Positions 9,144-19,112 of a DNA stretch of 64,000 bases are shown here, one piece after another. The notes below the pieces were generated by a model. It did no database searches, was not told where the DNA came from, and worked only from the letters and a program-made list of their open reading frames with translations. Source of the DNA: Candidatus Sodalis pierantonius str. SOPE (lineage in GTDB: Bacteria > Pseudomonadota > Gammaproteobacteria > Enterobacterales > Enterobacteriaceae). Both the position numbers and the translations under genes were made by a program. Location of the stretch: NCBI RefSeq assembly GCF_000517405.1, contig NZ_CP006568.1, positions 1,984,001 through 2,048,000 on the forward strand. The letters run 5' to 3'. How positions within the stretch are numbered: position 1 is the stretch's first letter; each line of letters begins with the position of its first letter.

Positions 9144-9488
9144 TTAGGGCTGCCTATCGGCAACGAAATTGAGGGCTTTGACTTCCCCAATCGCCTTCAG
9201 TTTTTTCGACAGCTCGCGCCGCTCTTTCGACAGCTCGGCGTTTTTAATGATGTAGTCATCGACGCGATCTTCGTAATCGGTACGCATATTGCTAATAATC
9301 GCCTGGATTTCTTCAATGGACATACCCGATTTAACGTAGTCGTTCAGGTTGTCCAGCAGCAGCACGCGCTTCTGGTTGTCGCGGATTTTCTTCTCATTGT
9401 CGGCAATCTCGCGCTGCAGCTTGTTCTTACGGCGAAACATGCGCACGAATTCCAGGACATCGTGGAATGAAGGCTTAATGTGATCCAT
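9144..9488 (-). CDS. yeeX: YeeX family protein (DUF496)
   Basis: A 114-residue, highly charged, largely coiled-coil protein of the DUF496/UPF0265 family, very close to E. coli YeeX (109 residues). The shared blocks include DVLEFVRMFRRKNKLQREI near the start, EKKIRDNQKRVLLLDNL, and YEDRVDDYIIKNAELSKER. Its function is not established. The start at 9488 is chosen because it aligns with YeeX and has an AAGGAAA ribosome site; an upstream extension to 9614 in the same frame is unlikely. It has its own terminator and no operon partner. It is intact. Confidence 0.93.
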   Translation of the reverse strand: MDHIKPSFHDVLEFVRMFRRKNKLQREIADNEKKIRDNQKRVLLLDNLNDYVKSGMSIEEIQAIISNMRTDYEDRVDDYIIKNAELSKERRELSKKLKAIGEVKALNFVADRQP

Positions 9489-9838
9489 TTCAGTTTCCTT
9501 GCTTAGTTGATAAGTTAAATTCTTTGCAATGCTGCATGTTAACAGAGTAGCAGCTATGCACCACTTGGCATGCTCCCATTCTACCCGCTTTTTGGCGCTG
9601 ACAAAAATCTTCACGCGCGGCCGCGGTTAGGGCATTGGCCGGCGTAACGCGATACATAGAAGCTGCGCCAGTTTCAGACTCAGCCATACATAGCCGTAGA
9701 TAGGCGCCTCGATCTGATTACAGATTCCGACGTATCCGATCAGCTGTTCCGGCGACATCCGATCAGTTATTCCGATATTTTCCGATCACCCATTCCAGTG
9801 ATATTCGATCACGTGTTCGCTCATCTTCTGACTCGGGT

Positions 9839-10588
9839 TTAGTCTATTTTTCCTGTGCTGGCTACTCCTTGCTCTTTGCGTAGTGATTCGCCTTTAAGTT
9901 CCAGTCTATAGCTGGGGTGTACTAACCGATCGAGTAACGCGTCAGCTGTCGTGGGGTTTTCTATCAGTCCATACCATTTTTTCACCGGCAATTGACTGAT
10001 CAGGATGCTGCTGCTTTTGTCGTAGCGATCTTCCATCACCTCCAACAGCATCGTTGCCTGCATCGGACTTATTGATTCTAGGCCCACGTCGTCCAAGATC
10101 AGTAACTCTATTTTTTCTAACTGCTTAAGCTGTTTTAGATAGGTCCCGTCTACCTGACACTGGTGAAGATGGGCCAGCAACCGACCCACTCGCCAGTAAC
10201 GCACGCTATATTGCTGCCGGCATGCCTGCTCACCAAGCGCACAACTGAGCCAGGTTTTGCCCGTACCTGTCGGCCCCGTGATGAGTATGCTTTTCTGATA
10301 TTTCAGATATTGTCCCCCTAGCAGATCTCGCATCTATTCCGGTGTCACTCCTCGGCTAGGGATATAACGGATATCTTCCGGTTTTGCCTGCAAGCGCATT
10401 TGCGATTGCCGTCGCATACGGCATATGTTGTTGTTTTTTCTATGCAAATTTTCCGCTTCTACCATCAGCGACAACCGCTCCTCGAACCCCAGCTCCCCAT
10501 AACTCCCCGGGAGTTCGCGTTGCGTCTCCAACGCCTGGACCATTGCCGACAACTTCAGCTCTCGCAGAGCCATTAACAGTGTATCCAT
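9839..10588 (-). pseudogene. istB: IstB helper ATPase, nonsense-mutated
   Basis: Equivalent to the 249-residue AAA+ ATPase IstB of copy 2 (Walker A GPTGTGKTW, Walker B LLILDDVGLE), which assists the IS21 transposase in target choice. A CAG codon has become TAG at 10334-10336, just before MRDLLGG, splitting the gene after 84 codons. A second start could give a 164-residue product that keeps both Walker motifs but lacks the N-terminal IstA-contact region. Confidence 0.92.
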
Positions 10589-10599
10589 ATTTATTCTCC

Positions 10600-12150
10600 T
10601 TAGTGATAACTGTCCGGACCTCGGAGGTTTTCGTGAACCAGCATTGATACGCCGGCTCCGTCCTGGGTGACCTCACTTTCACGACCGTGTTTCAATACGT
10701 TGGCTATGAAAGAGCGGTTAATGCACCCTTTCTCCAACGCCAGCGCGCAGGCCTTCTCCAGTCGCGTCGTCTCATAGCGCCGTTGCAGATTGAGTAGCCC
10801 CAGCACGGAGCGGTAAGCCTGCTCCGGATGGGCTTTGCTCTTTTGGATGGACTCGACCACTTTCAGTGTGCACACACCCACCGACAGCGCCCAACTGCAC
10901 AGCCTTTCCGGCGTCCACTGACTCTGCCCCTTATGGTTAGCCGGCATGTGCGCCGCCTGAGTCGTGTGCCTATAGGCATTATCGCTGCGAGGGTGCGTAG
11001 CCACGCAGACGCCCTTATGGTGGATTTGCACCAGCCGTTGGGTGGCGATGACGTCAACGCGCTCGCCAACCAGCGGATGCGGCACCGAGTACCAGTTTTT
11101 GCCGTAGTCTAAGTGGTAATCAGGTCCCACTCGGGCAACAAGATACTCACTGTATTCCCATTGTGTGGGCGGTAGAGGCCCAAGAGCCGGTTTGTCCAGC
11201 TGCTCGAAGCGTTCAAGGCGACTTTGTCCGCCGTAATGACGCATCGGGCGCAGATTCAACTCATGATTGAGTTCTCGTATCACCTGGTTGAGTTCGGCCA
11301 GCGAGTAGAACCTACGTTTACGCAACCGGGCCAAAACCCAGCGTTCTACCAGCTGCACAGTTGATTCTGCCTTCGCCTTGTCTTTCGGTTTTCTCGGGCA
11401 CGCCGGCAGCACCACTGTCTCATAGTGATTTGCCAGCGCCTGGTAGCTCTGGTTTATGACCGGCTCATAGCGGTCAGGGGTGCTGACAGCGCTGCGCAGA
11501 TTATCAGGTATCATCAGCTCCGGAACCCCACCCATGAAGTGCAGGCAGCGGCTATTGGCGTTGAGCCACGATGCCATGTCCTGGCCTTCGCAGGCTTCGA
11601 TATACGCATAGCCTGACACGCCCATGGCAGCGACGAAGATAGCGACCTGGCGTACGCTACCGGTCGCAGGGTTGACGATAGGTACGGTGGGGCCACAGAA
11701 GTCGATGAAGAGCTTTTCGCCAGCCTTGTGCTCCATGTGCATGGAACGCCGCTGCTTCTTTTTCCAGTCACGGAACAGTGCTCAAAACTGTGAGTAACCG
11801 AGGGCATCACCGCCCACGGCGGACTGATATTCCATCCAGAGCAGCTGCTTGGTCATGCCCTTGCGGCTTAACTCGGTATCGATATCAAGCCAGCTGGGTA
11901 AGGTATTGATAACTTTTCCGGATTTGCCGGGATAGAGCAGGCGGTCGAGGTCGACGGGGGACAGTTCCGCCGGCAATGGCCAGACCAGGTTAGCTACCGT
12001 GAATCGGCCGAGGATATCGTGCACGGTAGTACAGCCTATGCCGAGCGCTGCTGCGATAGTGCGATTCGAGCGACGCTGCTCGAATTTCATACGTAAGACA
12101 TTAATATAGATGCACATTTCCGTTCTCGCTTTCTTCTTTTTACGTGCCAT
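10600..12150 (-). pseudogene. istA: IstA transposase, nonsense-mutated
   Basis: Equivalent to the 516-residue IS21 transposase of copy 2: N-terminal helix-turn-helix, DDE integrase core (LFIDFCG, MIPDNLRSAV, KAKAEST) and C-terminal extension. A TGT has become TGA at 11782-11784 after GYSQF, cutting the protein into 122 and 380 residues. The element could only move if supplied with IstA from elsewhere. Confidence 0.92.
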
Positions 12151-12313
12151 ACCATGCCCCCGGAAGCTAAAAGTCTCCAGAGTATGGCGGAACAGAAGAT
12201 GAGCGATCGGACAGAATCGGAATCGCTGATCGGGCGACCGGAATCAGTGATCGGATGAAATCAGAATTAGTGATCGGGTGAAATCGGAATCAGTGATCGG
12301 ATGTGACCGGAAC

Positions 12314-13629
12314 GAGCCTGTTTAGAAATTTGTGTATTTGCCTGATTTTGATATGTTCAATCCAACATCAAAAACAGGTTAATTTATGGACGAAAAACAG
12401 TTGCAGGCTCTGGCTAACGAACTGGCCAAAAATCTCAAAACCCCTGAAGATCTCAGTCACTTCGATCGGCTGCTGAAAAAAATCAGCGTCGAAGCAGCTC
12501 TCAATGCCGAAATGACCCATCACCTCGGCTACGATAAAAATCAGCCTAAACCGGGGACCAACGCCCGCAACGGCTATTCCACAAAAACCGTTACCACTGG
12601 CGATGGCCCGCTGGCGCTGCGTACTCCGCGCGATCGTGACGGTTCCTTTGAACCGCAACTGGTGAAGAAGAACCAGACCCGGATTACCGGGATGGATAAC
12701 CAGATTTTATCGTTGTACACCAAAGGGATGACCACCCGCGAGATCGCCGCCGCGTTCAAAGAGCTGTATGACGCCGATGTCTCGCCGGCGCTGGTCTCAA
12801 AGGTCACCGATGCGGTCATGGAGCAGGTTGTTGAATGGCAAAACCGGCCTCTGGATGCAGTCTATCCCATTGTTTATCTTGACTGTATCGTTCTAAAAGT
12901 CCGGCAAGACAGCCGCATCATCAACAAATCTGTGTTCCTGGCGCTGGGCATCAACATCGAAGGCCAGAAAGAGTTGCTAGGTATGTGGCTGGCCGAAAAT
13001 GAAGGCGCAAAGTTCTGGCTGAACGTGCTGACAGAGCTGAAAAACCGCGGCCTGAACGATATCCTTATCGCCTGCGTAGACGGGCTGAAAGGTTTCCCTG
13101 ACGCTATTAACGCGGTGTATCCGGAGGCGCGGCTCCAGCTGTGTATCGTGCATATGGTGCGCAACAGCCTGCGGTTCGTCTCCTGGAAGGACTACAAGGC
13201 CGTCACCCGCGACCTGAAAGCTATCTTATCAGGCCCCTACGGAAGAAGCCGGCTTGCAGGCGCTGGAAGCGTTCTCCAGTGCCTGGGACATCCGCTATCC
13301 GCAAATAAGTCGAAGCTGGCAGGCAAACTGGGCCAATCTGGCCACGTTCTTTGCCTACCCAACGGACATCCGCAAGGTGATCTACACGACCAACGCCATC
13401 GAGTCGTTAAACAGCGTGATCCGGCATGCCATCAAAAAGCGCAAGGTGTTCCCGATCGACGACGCAGTGAAAAAGGTGGTGTGGCTGGCGATACAGGCGG
13501 CCTCACAGAAATGGACAATGCCTTTGAGGGACTGGCGCATGGCAATGAGCCGCTTTATTATCGAGTTCGGTGACCGCCTGGACGGTCACTTCTGAGAAAA
13601 AGCATTTACACAGAATCGTGTACAGGGTC
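12314..13629 (+). mobile_element. IS256-family element, copy B
   Basis: Full-length copy (1316 bp, one extra base) with both terminal repeats: gagcctgtttagaaatttgt at the left and the reverse of gaccctgtacacgattctg at the right. The left flank is the IS21 end and the right flank is taaaaatga, with no target duplication. This suggests the junction arose by recombination or deletion between elements. Confidence 0.93.
12386..13595 (+). pseudogene. IS256-type transposase, frameshifted
   Basis: The frame is intact to about 13227, including catalytic Asp166 and Asp232. An extra T (ctatcttatcagg instead of ctatctatcagg) then shifts it. The correct frame resumes in the 13254-13595 ORF, which carries the Glu339 region. 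The product made from the ATG lacks the third catalytic acid. Confidence 0.93.
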
Positions 13630-14957
13630 TAAAAATGAGTTAAAAGCCTCCCAAAGATGATTGTTAATACATCTCTTTTGTGCAAAATTGATCGCAAGAA
13701 ATAACATTATTACTCATTTTGTTAATCGTTGTGCAAAATTATCAAAATCTCCCTCAAGCCACGTCCTGATTGACCTCCGCCTTGTTTTTTATCAATCCTT
13801 CGTAGTGCAGAATTGATCACCTCCCCACAATCAAACTAATTATAGTGCCAACCTATTCACCTATCCGCCTACTCACCTGCGGGACGGAAGCCGCCGGGTC
13901 GGGGAGGAGTGACCCGCTGGCGGGATCCGCCTTAATCCGCAGCGCGGCAGGGGAAAACCGCTGTAGAGACGATAGCCTGCCACAGGCAGGCGCCACCGTG
14001 GGACGGTAACCTTTAATCGCGGGAACGGTAGCCTGCACCGCCGCGTGAACCACGGCCTGCAACAGCGGGGACGACGGCCTACGACAAGCTAGCACCGTGG
14101 AGGGAAGCAAATGTTGCGCCGGTTATGCAAAAGCATTGCGTCGTCGCGCCGTCAAACGTCTTTTGGGCGGGCGTTCGGCCACCAAGCAAGTCGGCCGCGC
14201 TGAGAAAGCGAGGATGGCAACGGTTAGACGGTGGGATGGGTACGGGCAAAAGTAAAATGTCTGCTGGCACCGGTTATGCCCTTTAATGATAAAAAAGGCC
14301 AATCGCTGTTAACAACGACAACGACGATGCCGTTTTTTCTCTGGGGAAAAATAACTTTAACGTAAACAGCCATTGTCAAAAGGTCGTTAAGTCAGTTTAA
14401 TAATAGTCTCACTCGCAATAAAAATCTTTGTCGTTTCATGGGGAACCGCCATTGCCCGGCGGATGGGCTATCATCTTCATCTTTTCACCTTGTCTATTTT
14501 AATACTCGCTTTTCAGGATTGTTATTTGATATTCAACTGCGGTTTAAGTCGGTATGTTTATGATGTCGACCTGTAAGCCGTATTTCCGGCATAGGACATT
14601 CCATTTTGGTTTAAGTTGTTATGCACCCCATACATAAATTACGGAATTGAATCTTAATGACCCACTATATTGCTTGGCGGAGGTATTTATTATCTGTTTA
14701 TTATTTTGGATTATTGTTGTTGCTCTTATCCTCCGTTGGCTGGCCTGAAATCAAGCACTTATTTGCAAAGCGCCGCGGTGACCCGTACCCATAATGGATA
14801 TCATCAGGCTTTCCTTTAGCACTCGGCCGCGACTTTTAACACCGGCTCAATTCCGCTCTCTATCCGATATCGCCTCCTGTATCGACAGGGTTTGATTCCC
14901 CGTCGGTAGCGCGGCGCAGTCGGCATCGCGGTAGTGGTTCCGTCACGCGGACAGGCC
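13630..14957. other. Long noncoding stretch, decayed DNA
   Basis: 1.3 kb between an IS256 copy and a decayed effector-like gene. The left third is AT-rich, with two similar phrases containing gtgcaaaattgatc and gtgcagaattgatca. The centre (13860-14110) is GC-rich with short degenerate repeats. The right part is AT-rich without a credible frame. The ORFs in the GC-rich part (minus strand 13853-14270) have no recognisable features. Probably eroded genes. Confidence 0.5.
13974..14092 (+). repeat. Degenerate ~24-bp tandem repeat with hairpin
   Basis: It starts with the perfect inverted repeat GCCTGCC-ACA-GGCAGGC (13974-13990). Then come four imperfect units of about 21-24 bp sharing the core (G)ACGGTAGCCTGC, e.g. 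near 14008, 14032, 14056 and 14078. Unit length is compatible with an eight-codon peptide repeat, but no reading frame is convincing. Confidence 0.4.
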
Positions 14958-16716
14958 TTAATCGATCTCGCCCATCATTTTGACCAGCGGGCTGCCCGAT
15001 CCCGGCAGCGCGGCGGCGGCATGGTGTGCTTGCGGCGCACTGTTGCGCCAGATTTCCCGGATCAGCAGCCGGGCGGGCCCCAGCGTGACGCTGGGTTGTT
15101 CAATTCCGCGTGCTGTCACCGCCAGGTGTATCTGTACGGTACTGGACAGCATTGCCGCTCCCCCCGTCTCCAGCGGAGTGATATCACAGCGGGAACGGGG
15201 GCCATAGCGCACAATAGGCCAGCTCAGCGTCGCGTCGATATTGACGCCGTCCTCCGAACTCACCTCAAAGCTTACCGTCGGTTTCGCCAACTGTAACCAT
15301 AGCCCCTGATAACATATCCGGTCGGGCTGGCCGCCATCGAATGGCGACAGGATGCGCTGCCCCAACGCCTGCACGATGCCCGCAGGATTAAGCAAGCGGG
15401 TAACGGCCAATAACCCCAGCGCATTGCCTTGCACCAGCGCGGACAATCGCGCCAGCGCGTCGTCACAGCTTGGGGCGGCCTTGGCGCCGCCGGCGCCTTG
15501 CCAAGCGCTGTGCCACGCCCGCACGCCCTTTTGCACCCACAGCCGCAGCTCATGCTCCGCCGGGCGGATGACAAGCGTCATATCCTCATCCCACGCCCGG
15601 TCGAAACCGGGATCCACCGCCCATTTGCCGCGCATGACCGGATGTTTTACCGGCAGCGGGAAACCGCAGCGCTTGTCAAGGGGACGTTTATCTGCCGGCG
15701 CGATTTCCCGCGCTAAAGTGGCGGTCACCGCGGTGATTTCATCCGGCAGGCCGGCGGTGGCGGTAATTTCCGCGTCCGGCAAACGGTCGATGAACGCCAA
15801 GATAGTGTCCCGCTGCTGGCGGAAATCCTGGCCGACCGACGTCGGCAGCGTGGCCAACGACGTCTCAAGCGCCGGCAAACAGCCGCTCACATAGGCTTTC
15901 AGCACCAAACGGGTCAGCGCCGCCGGCGTCATGTCGGCGGTGGCTTTGATCGTGCAAGTGAAGCCTTGGACAAACAGAGTCCCGATATCGCTCGCCGCCG
16001 GCTGGATGCCCAGACGCTGATAGAGGAGGCCCTTTTGTCGATACAGCGAACGGAATAAGTCTCCCCCCGACGCGATAAGCCAGGCGCTGACGGGCGGACT
16101 CAACGGGCTGTGATCGTCAGGCGTGAGCAACCGACGTAAATACCAGGCGGCCGCATGATGGCCATAAAACGTGGGCAGATACTTACCATTATCCAGTATT
16201 GCCCGCTTTAACGCCGACATTAACGGCGCGGTGAGCAGGCGCCCCCCCCCCCCCCGCCAACGCATTGCGCAGTCCCATTCTGAGCACCGCCTCGCCGTTC
16301 TCCTGGCGGCTCAACGCCGTCAGAACCCGTTCCAAGGGATAATCCGCCACCTCCGGCGACAGCAGTTCGGTGAGGGAAGCGGCCACCGTCTGGAGCCAAG
16401 GTTGACAATCGCGGGACGCCAGCAGACGCCGCACGAAATTCGCTGCGCCATCTTTAAATTACTGGTGGGTTTCAGCCAACAAGGCCGAGCGACCGAACGC
16501 TACCAGCTCGGCGTCGTAATCTCTAAACGTGGGGGTTTGGTGTAGTGCAGCGCCGCCCAGATGCATCATGTCGGCAACCAAGCGAGAAGCCAGGCGATCT
16601 CGGTTCAAGCTACCGCGCGAGATACGGCTCGCCAACGTATCCAGCCAAGTCGCCTTATCCAGTAGGGCATAGGTGGCGCTGCGCAGAACAAAACCGGCGC
16701 GGGAGACAGGTTCCAT
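14958..16716 (-). pseudogene. Putative type III effector, decayed
   Basis: A gene of about 585 codons directly behind a CesT-type secretion chaperone, starting only two bases after the chaperone stop with a GAGGT ribosome site. That pairing is typical of a type III effector and its dedicated chaperone. An in-frame TAA at 16459-16461 stops it after 85 codons; the same frame then continues, and a run of 14 C at 16242-16255 shifts it into the frame ending at 14958. I recognise no catalytic motif of SopB, SptP, SopA or YopJ types, so the activity is unknown. The C-terminal 200 residues look like a compact mixed domain with a beta-rich end. If the stop and shift were repaired the protein would be a normal effector size. 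Function is inferred from context only. Confidence 0.6.
16242..16255 (+). repeat. Homopolymer of 14 C
   Basis: A run of 14 C (G on the coding strand) inside the effector-like gene, at the exact place where its reading frame changes. Such tracts slip readily during replication, so the frame may vary between cells. A sequencing-length error is the other explanation. Confidence 0.9.
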
Positions 16717-16718
16717 AC

Positions 16719-17168
16719 TTACCTCGGTGCAAAGTGGTTTGCCGGCCGCGGAGCACCACCTTGAGCACCAAGGTGGCAAGCGATATCGGGCAAGGTTTTG
16801 AGCCAGTAATGGGATTGGTCGATCAGATTCTCGATATTTTCCAGCGCGCTTTGTGCGCTGTTGTAAGCCAGATCCATCAGGAAAAACAGGATAATACGCT
16901 GGCCGCCCACATCATAACCAAACCAACAGCGGTGCGTGGCAATACCAAATAGCTGTACCTGTAACAAAGAGGCGAAAAACTCCCCCGACAATTCACCGGT
17001 GATTGCCATGACCGGCGAGAAAATATAGACGCAGCCATTATGATGCTCCAACGTCACCCGGATATTCTTATCGAATTCCAACGTGCAACCCCCGCTGTCA
17101 ATCGCTTCGTCGAGATTTAAATGGGTTTCCACAGAGAGCACCTGTAATAATTGTTCAAACGTCATCAT
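16719..17168 (-). CDS. CesT/SicP-type type III secretion chaperone
   Basis: About 149 residues, acidic, of the class I type III chaperone fold (CesT, SicP, SigE, SycE; normally 110-160 residues): N-terminal helix FEQLLQVLSVE, alternating beta strands (CTLEFDKNIRVTLEHHNGCVYIFSPV), and a long C-terminal helix with NSAQSALENIENLIDQSHYWLKTL. Such proteins dimerise and keep one effector secretion-competent. Start chosen at ATG 17168, spaced suitably from AAAGGG; GTG 17174 and ATG 17165 are alternatives. Its stop lies two bases before the effector start and its last codons contain the effector ribosome site, so the two are translationally coupled. It looks intact although its partner is broken. Confidence 0.72.
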   Translation of the reverse strand: MMTFEQLLQVLSVETHLNLDEAIDSGGCTLEFDKNIRVTLEHHNGCVYIFSPVMAITGELSGEFFASLLQVQLFGIATHRCWFGYDVGGQRIILFFLMDLAYNSAQSALENIENLIDQSHYWLKTLPDIACHLGAQGGAPRPANHFAPR

Positions 17169-17841
17169 TATCACCCTTTATTTAGCAGCGGACACGGGCA
17201 TCTCGCGTCCAAATCGGTTGAAGAATAGGTAATATTCCGTTTTTATGCTGACGCGTTGTTTTATTTCCTGCGGTTCCTTCCGGGCGCACTGTAGTTATCG
17301 TGCTCCGGCCAGCACCAGCCCCGCTCAGAGACCCTAGCCACCGAAGACCGTCTATTAACTATAAAGTAAATGCCCGGGGATGAAGCTAGCGCCGGCATAA
17401 ATCGGGTTAATGTAAGTTGTCCTGCAGGTGAATCCACCCGGTACGCCGCGACAACAGACTGATTAAATTAAACTCGCGGGGAAAACATTGCCCGATGGCC
17501 TCGCAAAAGGTAATACGAGTCTCTCTGTGCTGTTAAGCCCTCCCTCCCGGCGTGCCGAAAGAATATAATCAGTACAGCGAGAAGCTGGGCGACCGCGGTA
17601 CACTTCCTGCCGATAAGAAAACGGTAACGCGACCCCTCTTTTTAGGTCGGGCTCAGGTTCACTCTTCTCATCCGGGTCTTCGGCCATGCCTGAGGGTAAC
17701 GCGGTCATCGATGGAACATTTTCTGGGTTTATATCCATTGGCTTGCCTTGGCTTGTTAATTTTGACGCTTTACTGTCGCTGATTAGATAATTACCCGTTA
17801 TCCGGTCAACGCCGCATTACACACCAATCCATAGGATAAAC
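17169..17841. other. Intergenic stretch upstream of the chaperone
   Basis: 673 bases with no firm gene. A minus-strand frame (17738 to 17463) would encode 91 residues with an acidic proline-rich start (PDEKSEPEPD), which I do not recognise. The region 17175-17300 must hold the chaperone promoter, but I cannot point to clear -10/-35 elements. Confidence 0.35.
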
Positions 17842-18899
17842 CGCTTTGTTGAATAAATCCGAAATTTGTGACGACTTCCTCCCTATCAGGGCGATTGTTA
17901 CATGATGCGGACGCTGTTTGGCATTCCTAACAGTGTGATCCGGTTAAGTGCTTTAACCATTGCCATTGCCTCACCTACCTGCGCGTCATAGTCATGCAGA
18001 CTTAGATGACCACCCAGAAGTGTTTTAAACCGGAACATGGCCGTTTCAGCCAGTGAACGCCGGTGATAACCTACTTTTTTCTTTTTCCAGGTATCGTTAT
18101 TGCCCCTCAGATGCTGATTTGCCACCGCATGGTTACGCTCATGGTATCGAGCTGGCCAATATTGCGCACCACTTCGCGGTGGGATAAGCGGCTTTATTTT
18201 TTTCTTCAGCAGAGCATCATGACAGTAACGCGTATCGTAAGCACTGTCAGCCGACGCTTCCCTGATTTTCCGGTGGGTTTGGTTAATCAGCCCGGGCAGC
18301 GCCTGCGCATCTGTCGTACCGCTTAGCGATAAATCGGCACAGATAATTTCATGTGTCACGCTATCTACTGCCAGATGAAGCTTGCGCCATACTCTGCGCC
18401 TCTCAGCCCCATGCTGCCTGACTTTCCATTCGCCTTCGCCGAAGACTTTCAGGCCGGTGCCATCGATGACCAGGTGTGAGATTTCGCAGCGGGTTGGCGT
18501 TTTTATGCTGATGTCGACGGTTTTTGCTCGCCGGCTGACCAGAGAGTAATCTGGGCAGCGCAGCGACAGCCCCATCAGTTTAAAAATCGAGTCAACGAAA
18601 CCCTGTAACGCTCGGAGCGAAAGGTTAAACACGCGCTTTATCATCAGAACCGTGGTAATGGCCATATCGGTGTAGTGAAGCGGCCGGCCACGATGTTCAG
18701 GTGGTGTACTCTCAGTCCATGCAGCAATGGCTGACTCATCAAGCCATACTGTCAGGTCCCCCCGCTGCCTGAGCGCATTGTTATATGCGGGCCAGTTGGT
18801 GATTTTAAACTTTTGCTTTGCCATGGGGACCTGATGTTGAAACGAATGTAGTGATCAGAGCCGCCAGTCACCTAAAAGTTCGATTTATTCAACAAAGCC
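17842..18899 (-). mobile_element. IS5/IS903-type element, copy a
   Basis: A 1058-bp element with 18-bp terminal repeats close to GGCTTTGTTGAATAAATC, the IS903 ends. Flanks aGGATAAAC (left) and gGGATAAAC (right) form a 9-bp target duplication with one mismatch, so this is a genuine insertion. Confidence 0.95.
17898..18824 (-). CDS. IS5/IS903-type transposase
   Basis: 308 residues; DDE transposase with catalytic Asp121 (LVIDGTG), Asp193 (SADSAYD) and the Glu of RRSLAETAMFRF near 260. It differs from the other copies by one extra Lys (TWKKKKVGY) and Cys for Gly in the TRCEIS segment, plus Lys for Arg in LLKKKIKP. The catalytic residues are intact, so activity is possible but untested. Confidence 0.95.
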   Translation of the reverse strand: MAKQKFKITNWPAYNNALRQRGDLTVWLDESAIAAWTESTPPEHRGRPLHYTDMAITTVLMIKRVFNLSLRALQGFVDSIFKLMGLSLRCPDYSLVSRRAKTVDISIKTPTRCEISHLVIDGTGLKVFGEGEWKVRQHGAERRRVWRKLHLAVDSVTHEIICADLSLSGTTDAQALPGLINQTHRKIREASADSAYDTRYCHDALLKKKIKPLIPPRSGAQYWPARYHERNHAVANQHLRGNNDTWKKKKVGYHRRSLAETAMFRFKTLLGGHLSLHDYDAQVGEAMAMVKALNRITLLGMPNSVRIM

Positions 18900-19112
18900 G
18901 GGATAAACCCCCTACTTTCGCCGACATCTGGGGTAATTCGATATATTTCCGGCGCGTACCCGCATCGGGAGCGTGATCTGAACGACGGAGGTTAAGGTCT
19001 TTCATTTTTTCAGCCATGCCGTTAGCGTTATTGTCGTTTACTCCATCACTCTGCGATTAGGGGTGCCTAGCGCCCGTACCAGGTGATCCCTATTGCCTCG
19101 GCACCTTTGCGA

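Larger units (their letters stand above)
9731..12313 (-). mobile_element. IS21-family element, copy 1 (dead)
   Basis: About 2.58 kb carrying istA and istB on the minus strand. It is nearly identical to the intact copy at 39936-42480. Both ends hold several copies of a TTCCGAT/CCGATCA-type motif, the multiple terminal repeats usual in IS21. Both genes carry a nonsense codon. The right end touches an IS256 copy with no intervening base, so the original flank has been lost. The exact ends are estimated from where the two copies stop matching. Confidence 0.9.

Noticed and set aside
9731..13629. Adjacent IS21 and IS256 copies as a composite transposon
   Set aside because: Different families with different ends, no shared outer repeats, no duplication around the pair, and both copies are dead.
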